Made by a program: the position numbers and the translations under genes. Positions 37,982-46,166 of a stretch of 64,000 nt of DNA are shown one piece after another (positions within the stretch are counted from its first letter, which is position 1; every line of letters starts with the position of its first letter). The notes beneath the pieces were generated by a model. The model searched no databases. It was not told the DNA's origin and saw only the letters and a program-made list of their open reading frames with translations. Source of the DNA: Leptospira jelokensis (lineage in GTDB: Bacteria > Spirochaetota > Leptospiria > Leptospirales > Leptospiraceae); NCBI RefSeq assembly GCF_004769635.1, contig NZ_RQGH01000033.1:186001-250000 (forward strand). The letters are read 5' to 3'.

Positions 37982-38827
37982 ATGTCGGCTTATTCTACCT
38001 ACGTAATTCTCCTGATTGTTCTCTTTGTATCTCCCCTTTTTTCCGAAAACCATTGGGATGATTACATTGCTGAAAAAAACATAGGATCCACCTATCATGT
38101 ATTTGGTGACAATGTGAACTTAAGAGAATCAGGGAATCTCAATGCAAAAGTGATCCAAAAACTCAAATTGGGACAGACCGTCAAAATCCTTTCAAAAATG
38201 AACCAAACCTTAGAACAGAATTCAGTAAAGGAATATTGGTACCAAGTGCAAACGGAATCTGGTAGTGACATTGGTTATGTTTGGGGTGGGTTTATCTCTG
38301 ACTATTCGTTCCCAATCAAAGATGCATTAGTGTTGTGTAAGAACTTAGGTGTTAAAACACGCAAACTCGAATTAAAAATCATCCGCGATTCCAATCTAAT
38401 CAGCCAAGGCTCATGGGAAGTTGGACCTATGAGTAATGAAACTTGGGACAACACCATTTACGATGAAAAACGTTTTTCACCAAGGCCAAATGCATTATTT
38501 GCTATTAAATTTTTAATCTTTTCAGAAATTGAGTATGGTTATTCAAATGAACAATTATTCACTTTTGACCAAAATTTCAAAATACAACCGCAATTCTCTT
38601 GGAACCCAGGGGCTTGTGATCCGCCAGCTTGTTCCGAGTCATGGTTAATCTTTCCAAAGGATACACTCCCTGAAGATAAAAAAATTATGCGAAAATCCAT
38701 TTTAGGAAAAGAGAACACAATCATTGAACTGATGCACAGTTTCGATATTGATGAACCAAACCAACATGACTATTACCAATCCGAATACCTTTGGAACGGA
38801 CAAAATTTCCAAAAAAAGGAAAATTAA
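37982..38827 (+). CDS. Exported protein with bacterial SH3 domain
   Basis: 281 residues. A signal peptide (about 5-22, ending FSEN) is followed by an SH3b domain (about 40-110): DNVNLRESGNLNAKVIQKLKLGQTVKIL is the classic SH3_3 start, and YWYQVQTESGSDIGYVWGGFIS the end. The rest (about 115-281) is an uncharacterised domain with two close Cys (CDPPACSESW). SH3b domains often bind peptidoglycan or act as scaffolds in periplasmic proteins. It is followed after six bases by the phospholipase C-like gene, so the two are cotranscribed and both exported. Confidence 0.82.
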   Translation: MSAYSTYVILLIVLFVSPLFSENHWDDYIAEKNIGSTYHVFGDNVNLRESGNLNAKVIQKLKLGQTVKILSKMNQTLEQNSVKEYWYQVQTESGSDIGYVWGGFISDYSFPIKDALVLCKNLGVKTRKLELKIIRDSNLISQGSWEVGPMSNETWDNTIYDEKRFSPRPNALFAIKFLIFSEIEYGYSNEQLFTFDQNFKIQPQFSWNPGACDPPACSESWLIFPKDTLPEDKKIMRKSILGKENTIIELMHSFDIDEPNQHDYYQSEYLWNGQNFQKKEN

Positions 38828-38833
38828 TTACCT

Positions 38834-40084
38834 ATGAAAAAACATCTATTTGTTTTCATCTTAATCACATTCACCTACCCAAGTTTTGCATGGAACAACC
38901 ATGCTGGGATTACCTATCTCATTTTAAAGGACCATTGGAAAAACCAAACTCCCCCACAGGTAAAAGTAGAATCACTTAACTCTTTTTTAAAACAAGAAAA
39001 AGATTCAATACACGAGGTACTTTCCCTTTCGGAAAATTGGGCATTACAAAAACTTCCCCACCTAACAAAATCAAGTGACAACTTAAAATTTTCTCCAAAA
39101 AATTCCGATTCGGATTTGGTTGTACAATTTTACAGAGCACTTAGGGTGAACCCAAACCATAAAGCTGCGCTTTATATCCAATCTGTGCCACCCACTGAAG
39201 GAAAAAAATTGCCTTTGGATGAACTCACCACCTTACATGAAAAAGGAAAATTAGTGAATGAAACATTTATCTCTTTGAGTGAAGGAGATACAATAGGAGC
39301 AGATCATGTGCTGATTTCAGCAACGGATGAGCCTGATTATGATTTAGACCTTCACTTATTCGAAGATAACAATAGTGAGGTGGGAAAATTGTATGGTTTT
39401 GGCCTACAACCTTTCGGGAATCCAGCGGTTGAGTATTCCTCGCAAGCGCCTTTCCACATGGGATTTTTTTATGAACCAAAAATCATTTTCACATTAGCAG
39501 GATTTCTAAAAAAAACTTACCCGGAACTTCGGATCCACCAGTTTAGTGAACTTTCCAAATTAGCCTTCCGTAAAGGACATCCTTATTGGGGGTATAGGTT
39601 CGCTGGATGGGCCCTCCATTACATCCAAGACTTAACACAACCTTACCACTCTTCTGTGTTGCCTAGAGTCAGTGCAGCAAAACAAATTGGTGTTCAACTA
39701 GTATCTTTTGTTGGATACCAAAAACCAAAAAACAATATGATCGAGTTTGTTTCCGGACGCCATACCTTAATCGAAGAGTACCAATACTATCTCATCAAAA
39801 ACCTAATTTTATCTAAAAACTGGAACCACCCCGTTGTCTCTTCCATCATGAATATAAGTGAAAATGAAAAAAGAGAATGGAAGGGTTATGATGATGTTCG
39901 AACAAATGTGTGCAGAGAAGCATACGATGCTGGTGACCCAACCGATGAACAATTGGAAAACCTAAACATCACAAAATACGAGGTATTGTATGAAGAAAAC
40001 CATCCAATCCATTCCATTTTAGGCAGCCTTCTAAAAAATACTTCAAAACATACAAGAGCCTATTTGGATCAATTAAAGATGTAA
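38834..40084 (+). CDS. Secreted zinc-dependent phospholipase C-like enzyme (PLC/S1-P1 fold)
   Basis: 416 residues. A signal peptide ends at SFA, leaving Trp20 as the mature N terminus, the residue whose main chain binds zinc in this family; H23 follows. Later ligands match the family spacing: H262 (WALHYIQD), D266 four residues on, H272 six further on (QPYHSS), then H310 and E314 four apart (GRHTLIEE). Glu in the last position is as in phospholipase C, while S1/P1 nucleases have Asp. D168 and H208 may complete the trinuclear site. A long insert (about 60-160) is atypical. Probable target is phospholipid; nuclease activity is possible. Cotranscribed with the SH3 protein. Confidence 0.8.
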   Translation: MKKHLFVFILITFTYPSFAWNNHAGITYLILKDHWKNQTPPQVKVESLNSFLKQEKDSIHEVLSLSENWALQKLPHLTKSSDNLKFSPKNSDSDLVVQFYRALRVNPNHKAALYIQSVPPTEGKKLPLDELTTLHEKGKLVNETFISLSEGDTIGADHVLISATDEPDYDLDLHLFEDNNSEVGKLYGFGLQPFGNPAVEYSSQAPFHMGFFYEPKIIFTLAGFLKKTYPELRIHQFSELSKLAFRKGHPYWGYRFAGWALHYIQDLTQPYHSSVLPRVSAAKQIGVQLVSFVGYQKPKNNMIEFVSGRHTLIEEYQYYLIKNLILSKNWNHPVVSSIMNISENEKREWKGYDDVRTNVCREAYDAGDPTDEQLENLNITKYEVLYEENHPIHSILGSLLKNTSKHTRAYLDQLKM

Positions 40085-40086
40085 AT

Positions 40087-40467
40087 TCAATCGATAATTT
40101 CTACCGCAAACCTCTCCAATAATTCCAATGGAATGATCTCTAACGCACGTTTGTGGGTAGATTCCAAATACACTTGAGGGGCCACACCATTGCGGTAGGC
40201 TTCCAACCACCTAGAAGCACAAAGACACCATCTTTCCCCAGGTTTGACTCCGGGAAATGCATACTGGGGCCAAGGTGTGATTAAATCATTCCCTGAAGCT
40301 TTTTGCGATTCTAAAAATTCTTTTGTAGCGAGCACACATACCGTGTGAGAACCAAAATCTTCTTCAGAGGTATTACAACATCCATCACGAAAAAAACCCG
40401 TCAATGGATCTGTGGAGCAAGGCAAAAGTGGTCCACCTAAAACGTTAATTGAGTCATCCATATCCAT
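40087..40467 (-). CDS. DUF2237 family protein
   Basis: 126 residues, cytoplasmic. The family pattern is clear: NVLGGPLLPCSTDPLTGFFRDGCCNT at the start, FGSHTVCVLATKEFLESQKASGNDL in the middle and GVKPGERWCLCASRWLEAYRNG before VYLESTHKRALEIIPLELL. Conserved Cys (positions near 17, 29, 30, 80, 82) suggest metal binding or redox chemistry, but no function is known for DUF2237. It begins 64 bases from the minus-strand terminator at 40531-40554 and ends two bases from the convergent phospholipase gene. Confidence 0.93.
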   Translation of the reverse strand: MDMDDSINVLGGPLLPCSTDPLTGFFRDGCCNTSEEDFGSHTVCVLATKEFLESQKASGNDLITPWPQYAFPGVKPGERWCLCASRWLEAYRNGVAPQVYLESTHKRALEIIPLELLERFAVEIID

Positions 40468-40530
40468 AGCAATTGTTATGGAAACTGGATGGGCGATGGG
40501 AGGAAAGTTGTTTCTAATCCTTTACTTAGA

Positions 40531-40554
40531 AAAAAGAAGGGGGTTTGCACCCCC
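40531..40554 (-). terminator. Rho-independent terminator after the M23 peptidase pair
   Basis: On the minus strand GGGGGT-GCAA-ACCCCC is followed by TTCTTTTTT. It lies about 70 bases past the stop of the downstream M23 gene, and so ends the two-gene unit and insulates the DUF2237 gene, whose own promoter must lie between. Confidence 0.85.
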
Positions 40555-40623
40555 GTAGTACGACCAAATGGTCTTGGAAAGCCCATGGACATACTACTAC
40601 ACATACATTTACTTGTCAAACGA

Positions 40624-41826
40624 TTACGGCAAAACTTGGTAGAAAAATTTCTTTTTTTCAACCCCATCAACTTTGATGAGCATTTGCCAATTCCCCACAA
40701 AATTACGATTTTTGGGAATCTTAAAGAGCTGATATTCAAAAATATTCGATTTTTGGATTTGCCAGTTTTTGTAATATGGCTCAACCTTTCCCGTATCAAT
40801 CGACAAAAATAATTCAACTTGTTTTGATGTAGGCCTAATAAAATCAATTTTTAATGCGAACTGTTCGCCTAATCGAAATTTTGTGTCGTTACATTGGAAT
40901 CGTTCATCTTGTTCTGTCACTCGACACAACAATATTCCATCTTCCAATAAATCAGAATTTGGTGGATCAATTCCTTTTACCGGATGCCAATACAAATACA
41001 AATGGTTCAAATACTCCCGATCGGAAAACTGTGTCTTAAAAAATGTAGGAATCGTTTCGATTGTTGCACCCCTACTTGGTTTTTGAACTTCAAAATGCAA
41101 ATGAGGTCCATCCGAATAACCAGTATTCCCTGAATATCCAATCAATTGTCCCTCTTCCACATAATCTCCTACGTTAACCACTGCTCCGTCTTTTTTTAAA
41201 TGAACATAATTTCCAAGTGTCCCATCATCATGTTGGATTAAAATAAAATTTGCTTTAGAAAAAAGATCCTTTCGAAGTCCACCCTCTGAATATTTTTTTA
41301 CTACTTCAGCTACCCTTCCTTTTCTCGATGAATGGATTGGAGTTCCAATCGGCAAAATAAAATCCAATGAATACTTTAGATTTCCGTAATGCGTAAACTT
41401 TCCATTATATCCTTGACCAATTCTTGCACGAATCCCCTTCGCAAATGGTAAAGAATAAGTAACACGATCATCATGGACGGCATCCCAATCTCCCCAATAA
41501 TCCAATGCCGAAAAAGAATAAAAAGTTTCTTTAGATTCATCTTCCACTATGAATCGAGTGATTAATATTGGTTCAGCATTTCTAATTACATAGTATTGAG
41601 GGAATTGAAGATTCGTTTTTAAATTTTTAACAGAAAGATTAAGTTCAACAGAACGAAGAATACCAACATTTGCTGATTGGTCTACCAAAAAGAAATCGAA
41701 TCCATTTTCAACAGGTACCAAATAAGTACAAAGATGATTTGGTAAACAAATTAATTTAACATCTCCGGAAGGCTCAGGGTACAATCCTGAGACAAAAAAA
41801 CATAAAAACAAAATAAACTTTTTCAC
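40624..41826 (-). CDS. Exported M23-family peptidase (paralogue B)
   Basis: 400 residues from a GTG that shares one base with the stop of the preceding gene (TAGTG), so translation is coupled. Signal peptide at about 1-18. The LytM/M23 zinc fold lies at about 150-265: a His about nine residues before the metal Asp (THYGNLKYSLDF), IGTPIHSSRKGRV, NYVHLKKDG, and GYSDGPHLHFEV with the HxH pair. Such enzymes cut peptidoglycan cross-bridges or activate amidases. The 130-residue tail has two Cys and a beta-rich pattern. It is a tandem paralogue of the upstream gene; both keep the catalytic residues. Confidence 0.9.
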   Translation of the reverse strand: MKKFILFLCFFVSGLYPEPSGDVKLICLPNHLCTYLVPVENGFDFFLVDQSANVGILRSVELNLSVKNLKTNLQFPQYYVIRNAEPILITRFIVEDESKETFYSFSALDYWGDWDAVHDDRVTYSLPFAKGIRARIGQGYNGKFTHYGNLKYSLDFILPIGTPIHSSRKGRVAEVVKKYSEGGLRKDLFSKANFILIQHDDGTLGNYVHLKKDGAVVNVGDYVEEGQLIGYSGNTGYSDGPHLHFEVQKPSRGATIETIPTFFKTQFSDREYLNHLYLYWHPVKGIDPPNSDLLEDGILLCRVTEQDERFQCNDTKFRLGEQFALKIDFIRPTSKQVELFLSIDTGKVEPYYKNWQIQKSNIFEYQLFKIPKNRNFVGNWQMLIKVDGVEKKKFFYQVLP

Positions 41827-43025
41827 TATAGACTCGTTAATTGGAACTCAATTTTTTTCTGCAAATTTCCATTGGACCAAATACTCAAAACCCATTCTCC
41901 ATCAACTGGATCCTGAAAATCTTGAATTGGGATCATAAAAGTACTGATCCAATCTTCTTTTTTTGTTTCCCATGCATATTCATATCGAATTGCAGATTCT
42001 TTTTTTTGCAACTGCAATTGAAATTTATGTACATCAGGCCTTAAGATTGGAACCAATACATAGATAGGAGATAGTTTTGAAAATGATGTTTGTTTACAAC
42101 TTTCTTCTGTGATAACATCCAAACGGTCACAGATAAAAGTTCCTTCTGCATCCAATACTTTTTTTTCGATTGGACTTCCGAATTCCCTTTTCCATAACAA
42201 TGCTCCTTCCGTGAGGGTTTCTGCTTCGAAAACTTGGGTGCGAAACTTTGTAGGAATAGTTTTTTTCCGTAAGGATTTTGTTGGTTGGTAAACTTCGAAA
42301 TGGAGATGGGGGCCTTCACTATAACCAGTGTTTCCCGAATGGCCAAGGACAGTTCCAAGACTCACCTTTTGGCCAATTTTCACAAGGACACCTCTATAAC
42401 GTAAGTGTGCATACTCAGCAATGGTTCCATCATCGTGCAGGACTTTGATATAATTGGCAGATTCTTTGAATTTTGGGTCTAATCCACCTTCAATGTTTTT
42501 GTCTTGGGTATCAATAACTAACCCAGGCCGTGCCGCTAAAATTAGTTCATCCTCTTGTAACCCAAAATCAATTGAGTAGCGATTGTCGCCTGTATGACTT
42601 TTCTGACCAAAATAACTCTGGGACACTCTCACTTTCAGTTTCGAATCAAAAGGTAAATCATAAATATAACTAGAATTATGTTTCGACAAAAAATTTCCGA
42701 GAATCCATTTGTATTGAATTTTGTATGATATTTTTTTCTTTTTAGAAATGGTTTTCAGTTGGAACAATTTCACCTTCCGGTTTCCACGTAGAACAGCTAA
42801 CAGCGGAAGTGGTTTATTACTTTTCATATTTACCATCACAGCACTTACCGATAGGGAAGTATCTGTATGTTTGGTTGCAATTTTATTATGGAAGTAAACG
42901 TCTACACCGTTCAGAGTGGAAACGAATTCGACGCAAACACGCTCCATCGAACAATAAGATTGTGGTTCTTCAGCAAATAAAAACCCAAATGGGATCATGA
43001 AAAAACAGCAAAACCAAAATCTCAT
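41826..43025 (-). CDS. Exported M23-family peptidase (paralogue A)
   Basis: 399 residues from the ATG at 43025; the open frame reaches a TTG at 43052 but the ATG gives a clean signal peptide (MRFWFCCFFMIPFGFLFAEE). The zinc motifs mirror paralogue B: SHTGDNRYSIDF, ILAARPGLV, EYAHLRYRGVLVKIGQ, GYSEGPHLHFEV. N-terminal (about 25-140) and C-terminal (about 280-399) regions also align by eye with paralogue B, so this is a whole-gene tandem duplication, now well diverged. Divergent from the GST gene; probable substrates are envelope peptidoglycan. Confidence 0.9.
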   Translation of the reverse strand: MRFWFCCFFMIPFGFLFAEEPQSYCSMERVCVEFVSTLNGVDVYFHNKIATKHTDTSLSVSAVMVNMKSNKPLPLLAVLRGNRKVKLFQLKTISKKKKISYKIQYKWILGNFLSKHNSSYIYDLPFDSKLKVRVSQSYFGQKSHTGDNRYSIDFGLQEDELILAARPGLVIDTQDKNIEGGLDPKFKESANYIKVLHDDGTIAEYAHLRYRGVLVKIGQKVSLGTVLGHSGNTGYSEGPHLHFEVYQPTKSLRKKTIPTKFRTQVFEAETLTEGALLWKREFGSPIEKKVLDAEGTFICDRLDVITEESCKQTSFSKLSPIYVLVPILRPDVHKFQLQLQKKESAIRYEYAWETKKEDWISTFMIPIQDFQDPVDGEWVLSIWSNGNLQKKIEFQLTSL

Positions 43026-43078
43026 AAAGGTAGGTTCAAAATAAACAAACAAAAGCCATTCGACAATCCATTTTCCAA

Positions 43079-43107
43079 TTGAAAAACATAGTTGCCTAAA
43101 GAATTAT
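43079..43107 (+). promoter_or_regulatory. Candidate sigma-70-type promoter of the GST gene
   Basis: TTGAAA (43079-43084), a 17-base spacer, then AATTAT (43102-43107), ending 19 bases before the ATG at 43127. The boxes match the consensus at five and four of six positions. Proposed by pattern and position only. Confidence 0.3.
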
Positions 43108-43126
43108 TTTTTATGAAAGTCGACAG

Positions 43127-43864
43127 ATGAGTGCAAAGCTTTATACATTTCCAATTTCTCATTTTTCAGAAAAGGCAAGATGGGGTTTAGATTTAGCAAA
43201 TTACCCGTACGAATTAAATCCATTAGTCCCAGGCCAACACATCCAAACTTTAAAACCACTTGTAAGCGATTTGTATGTTCCCGTTTTAGAAACAGATTCG
43301 GGTATTGTCCAAGGTTCTGGAAAAATTTTAGATTTGGTAGAAGAAAAGGCCTTTGGTTCTAAAGCGAGCGCCGAAGAAAAAGAAATGGAAGAGGAAATTG
43401 ACAATAAAATTGGAAAAAGTTTACAAACCTTATTGTATCACTTTATCTTAGATAATCCCGAAATTGTTGGTAAACTGTTTTTATTAACTCCCAAATCCTT
43501 GTCGGAAACTGTTGGTCCTCCAGAACATTTTGATTTAATTGCCTTATCTCTAAAACGTCGTTACAAAATCACAAACAAAAACTTAGAAGTCGTCAAACAG
43601 GCTTTAGATGAATGTTCCAAAAAACTAATTGAAATTTACAAAACAAATAAGTATTTTAATGGAAAATCATTTGGAAGAGTTGACTTAACTCTTGCTAGTC
43701 TGATGGGAATGCTTGCGGAACCGAAGGAATCACCAGCTTACCCTTGGTTTAGCTCCGTAAAAATGCCAGATTCTTTTCTAAAGTGGAAAGATGATTTGGA
43801 GTTTGATCTTCTCTTTCTTAAAATCAAAGAATTTTACAAAGATTTCCGAATCCAATCCAAATAA
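43127..43864 (+). CDS. Glutathione S-transferase-like protein
   Basis: 245 residues with an N-terminal thioredoxin-type region (KLYTFPISHFSEKARWGLDLANYPYELNPLVPGQH) in which Ser/His replace the usual catalytic Tyr or Ser position; SEKARW is typical of GST-like folds. VPVLETDSGIVQGSGKILDLVEE holds the gamma-glutamyl-binding Gln-Gly-Ser. A helical C-terminal domain (about 90-240) contains FGRVDLTLASLMGML, the usual helix-cap motif. Substrates are unknown. It overlaps the convergent cutA gene by 31 bases. Confidence 0.85.
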   Translation: MSAKLYTFPISHFSEKARWGLDLANYPYELNPLVPGQHIQTLKPLVSDLYVPVLETDSGIVQGSGKILDLVEEKAFGSKASAEEKEMEEEIDNKIGKSLQTLLYHFILDNPEIVGKLFLLTPKSLSETVGPPEHFDLIALSLKRRYKITNKNLEVVKQALDECSKKLIEIYKTNKYFNGKSFGRVDLTLASLMGMLAEPKESPAYPWFSSVKMPDSFLKWKDDLEFDLLFLKIKEFYKDFRIQSK

Positions 43865-44157
43865 TCTTTATTCCCACTGAGAATGGGCCAAACCACGATA
43901 CAAGGTGTTACATAAGAATGGATTTCTCCTAGCCTTTGTATCAGTGGTTCGGATTTTTCTTTAGTTGTTTTGAATAGGCATACTGTTTCCATCGATTCTT
44001 CCAATGTATCATTCCAGACATAAATCGATTCCATTTTGTCGATCAGATTTGCACACGCGATCAATCGTTCTCCAATGAGAATTTTTGCACACTGTTTTGC
44101 TTCTTCTTTGTTCGGGAATGTGGTATAAACTGTCACAAATTCGACTTCCAAATCCAT
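43834..44157 (-). CDS. cutA: Divalent cation tolerance protein CutA
   Basis: 107 residues, the standard CutA1 size. FVTVYTTFPNKEEAKQCAKILIGERLIACANLI opens the ferredoxin-like trimer fold, ESIYVWNDTLEESMETVCLFKTTKEK and IHSYVTPCIVVWPI (normally HPYExPEI) close it. Here the last motif reads HSYVTPCIVV, so the Glu and Pro of HPYE are changed while the His remains. CutA has been linked to copper tolerance, but its role is unsettled. Convergent overlap of 31 bases with the GST gene. Confidence 0.94.
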   Translation of the reverse strand: MDLEVEFVTVYTTFPNKEEAKQCAKILIGERLIACANLIDKMESIYVWNDTLEESMETVCLFKTTKEKSEPLIQRLGEIHSYVTPCIVVWPILSGNKDYLDWIRKSL

Positions 44158-44208
44158 AAATATTATTTCCTACTTGCTCTTTCCATTAGATCCTTATGAT
44201 TTTGCTTT

Positions 44209-44997
44209 ATGAATCTTCGTTTTTTTAAATCGGCATTACTCATTTTTAGCATTTGTCTACCACTCGTTTCAGAATCATTAAATCCCCCTACCATCAGTTC
44301 TACAAGCCAACTCCAACCAAAATCTAAAAAATACATCCCTGTTTTTGCCATGGATGGAAAACTAAAAACAAGTTGGGCAGAGGGTGTGGAAGGAGAAGGG
44401 ATCGGGGAATCACTCCTCATCAAATACAAAAACCCCATCCATTTCCGATCTCTCGCCATATACAATGGATTTGGAGATCCAAAACTATGGGCCGCAAATA
44501 ACCGAGTCAAAAAGTTAAAAGTCACAACAGAAACTGGAAACGAAGAAATTGTTACACTAAAAGATTCACTCTCAAGACAAGTGATCACTTTTAAAAACGA
44601 GATTAAAGCAAAAGAGATTTCTTTGACCATACAAGAAGTTTACAAAGGAACCAATACGGAAAATACAGCAATTGCAGATTTGGTTTTTGATTCAGAACAA
44701 GCTGGTTCCGCACTTGTTCCACCAAAAAACACTTGGGCTATCGGAAAATGGAAAACAAAATCCAATATTGCAAGGATCCAATTACACAATGACGGAACTT
44801 GTGAAATGGGTTACGAAACAGCAAAAATGTTATGCACTTGGACAGAAAAAGGAGAAAAGGTCATTGTTAGCCTAGAAGCAACCTTACCGCTCACCAATAC
44901 TGATATCTTAGAAATCAAACGTAGAGGGAACGTCACTTCACCTACGATTGAAATCAATGGTAAACATGAATTTATCTTAAACCAAGACGAAGTGTAA
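44209..44997 (+). CDS. Exported discoidin-like (F5/8-type) protein
   Basis: 262 residues with a signal peptide (about 5-22, LLIFSICLPLVSES). A discoidin-like jelly roll follows at about 40-165: FAMDGKLKTSWAEGVEGEGIGESLLIKYKNPIHFRSLAIYNG split into short strands, with the DGKLKTSW start typical of this family, which is common in leptospires as a sugar-binding domain. The last 95 residues (WAIGKWKTKSNIARIQL onward) form a small lipocalin-like strand set. A 155-residue open frame on the other strand is a shadow. Function unknown; probably periplasmic or surface. Monocistronic, 50 bases from divergent cutA. Confidence 0.78.
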   Translation: MNLRFFKSALLIFSICLPLVSESLNPPTISSTSQLQPKSKKYIPVFAMDGKLKTSWAEGVEGEGIGESLLIKYKNPIHFRSLAIYNGFGDPKLWAANNRVKKLKVTTETGNEEIVTLKDSLSRQVITFKNEIKAKEISLTIQEVYKGTNTENTAIADLVFDSEQAGSALVPPKNTWAIGKWKTKSNIARIQLHNDGTCEMGYETAKMLCTWTEKGEKVIVSLEATLPLTNTDILEIKRRGNVTSPTIEINGKHEFILNQDEV

Positions 44998-45008
44998 TGA
45001 AACTTACT

Positions 45009-46166
45009 TTAGGTTGTCTCTACCCAAGTTGACCAAATTGTTTCCACCACAGTAGTTTCATTTTCTACTGTGGTTTCAAAATACAAAACCGCATTTTGAT
45101 AAGCCTTCCCCGAAAGATCTCTAACTGGTGTTAACAGTATGAGTTCACCATTTAGCTCTTTTTCTAATTTTTGAATGGTTTCCCATTCATCAAGTTTTCC
45201 TTGTTTTGGATAAGGCAAAACCAAAAGCCCAGAAACAGATTGAAGTTTTGTTTTTCTTTTTTTCCGAACTTCCCACAAAATTCGACCAATCGAATAACGA
45301 AAATTAAATTCAGAAACAGGTTGTACTTGCGTAATACCATTTTCTCTAAATAAAAATCCATCAATGGCACAAGGACCAGAATATTCCTTCGGAATTAAAT
45401 TGTTTAAGTTTTTGACCAAATCATAAACCAAAGGAAGGAAAATAGGTTCGTATTCGTTCTCTCCTCCCCCAATCCGAATCCCACGAAATCCACCATCCGG
45501 ATCGATCCACATTGATGTGGATGTCAGGTAAAAAAATTCACCTTCTTTCACATCCCAAAGCGTTGAAAAATCAAAATACCGGGTTTCTCCCACCCAATCC
45601 TCACAAACAACAGGAAATCCAAACAATCGTTTTTGGACTTGAGACAACTTCCATGAATCAGAAGGGGTTTTAAAGATGATATGATTCCTTCCTGCAAGTC
45701 CGTATTCACTCTTTAATACAACGGGTAGTTTTGCCTCTTCCATTTCAGCAAACAGATGTTCTTCGGATGTAATCACTTTGGCAGGGAGTGGGGAATAGTG
45801 TTTGCGAAAATCTAGTTGTGTGACCTTTGAATTTAAATACCGAGCCATTTCCAATTGAATGGGATCAATTTGGAGTTCACCTTCTTCCCAATTGTGACGT
45901 TTCCCCCATTCAATGAGAGTCACATCTCCTAACAATCCTCCCGCTTGGTATGGGATACCTGGTGTGAACCCCTTCTCTTTCCAATGAGAATACAATGTTT
46001 CACTAGGAAGTTCCTCTACATAAACATAATCTTCTTCATTTGTGATGGGGAAAAAAAGTTTTTCCAAACAACGATTCCTCCTTTTTAAAGAGGAATCGAG
46101 ATTCAGTGGAGAAGAATGGAGGCGATACTCAAATAATGAGTCGAGGTAGTATAACTTTGGCACCAA
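45009..46166 (-). CDS. ATP-grasp-like protein paired with a DegT-family gene
   Basis: 385 residues from a TTG directly after the upstream stop (a GTG one codon later is equally possible). LPVVLKSEYGLAGRNHIIF at about 148-165, with K152, matches the ATP-grasp strand and glycine loop; VCEDWVGETRYFDFS follows as the hinge strand, and CAIDGFLFRENGITQVQPVSEFNFRYSIGRILW resembles the metal-binding end, with Gln and Asn where Glu and Asn are usual. The first 130 residues would form the N-terminal Rossmann-like part. Such enzymes join a carboxylate to an amine or thiol. It is cotranscribed with a Lys-less DegT-family protein; the substrate is unknown. Confidence 0.7.
   Translation of the reverse strand: MVPKLYYLDSLFEYRLHSSPLNLDSSLKRRNRCLEKLFFPITNEEDYVYVEELPSETLYSHWKEKGFTPGIPYQAGGLLGDVTLIEWGKRHNWEEGELQIDPIQLEMARYLNSKVTQLDFRKHYSPLPAKVITSEEHLFAEMEEAKLPVVLKSEYGLAGRNHIIFKTPSDSWKLSQVQKRLFGFPVVCEDWVGETRYFDFSTLWDVKEGEFFYLTSTSMWIDPDGGFRGIRIGGGENEYEPIFLPLVYDLVKNLNNLIPKEYSGPCAIDGFLFRENGITQVQPVSEFNFRYSIGRILWEVRKKRKTKLQSVSGLLVLPYPKQGKLDEWETIQKLEKELNGELILLTPVRDLSGKAYQNAVLYFETTVENETTVVETIWSTWVETT

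Noticed and set aside
40624..43025. Apparent loss of the first M23 zinc His (K/R before the S-x-D)
   Set aside because: In both paralogues a His lies about nine residues before the Asp (THYGN, SHTGD), as in the YAxDF-type subfamily, so the site looks complete.
44163..44630. 155-residue open frame on the minus strand
   Set aside because: It lies opposite the discoidin-like gene, which has a signal peptide, an ATG and family motifs; this frame has none.
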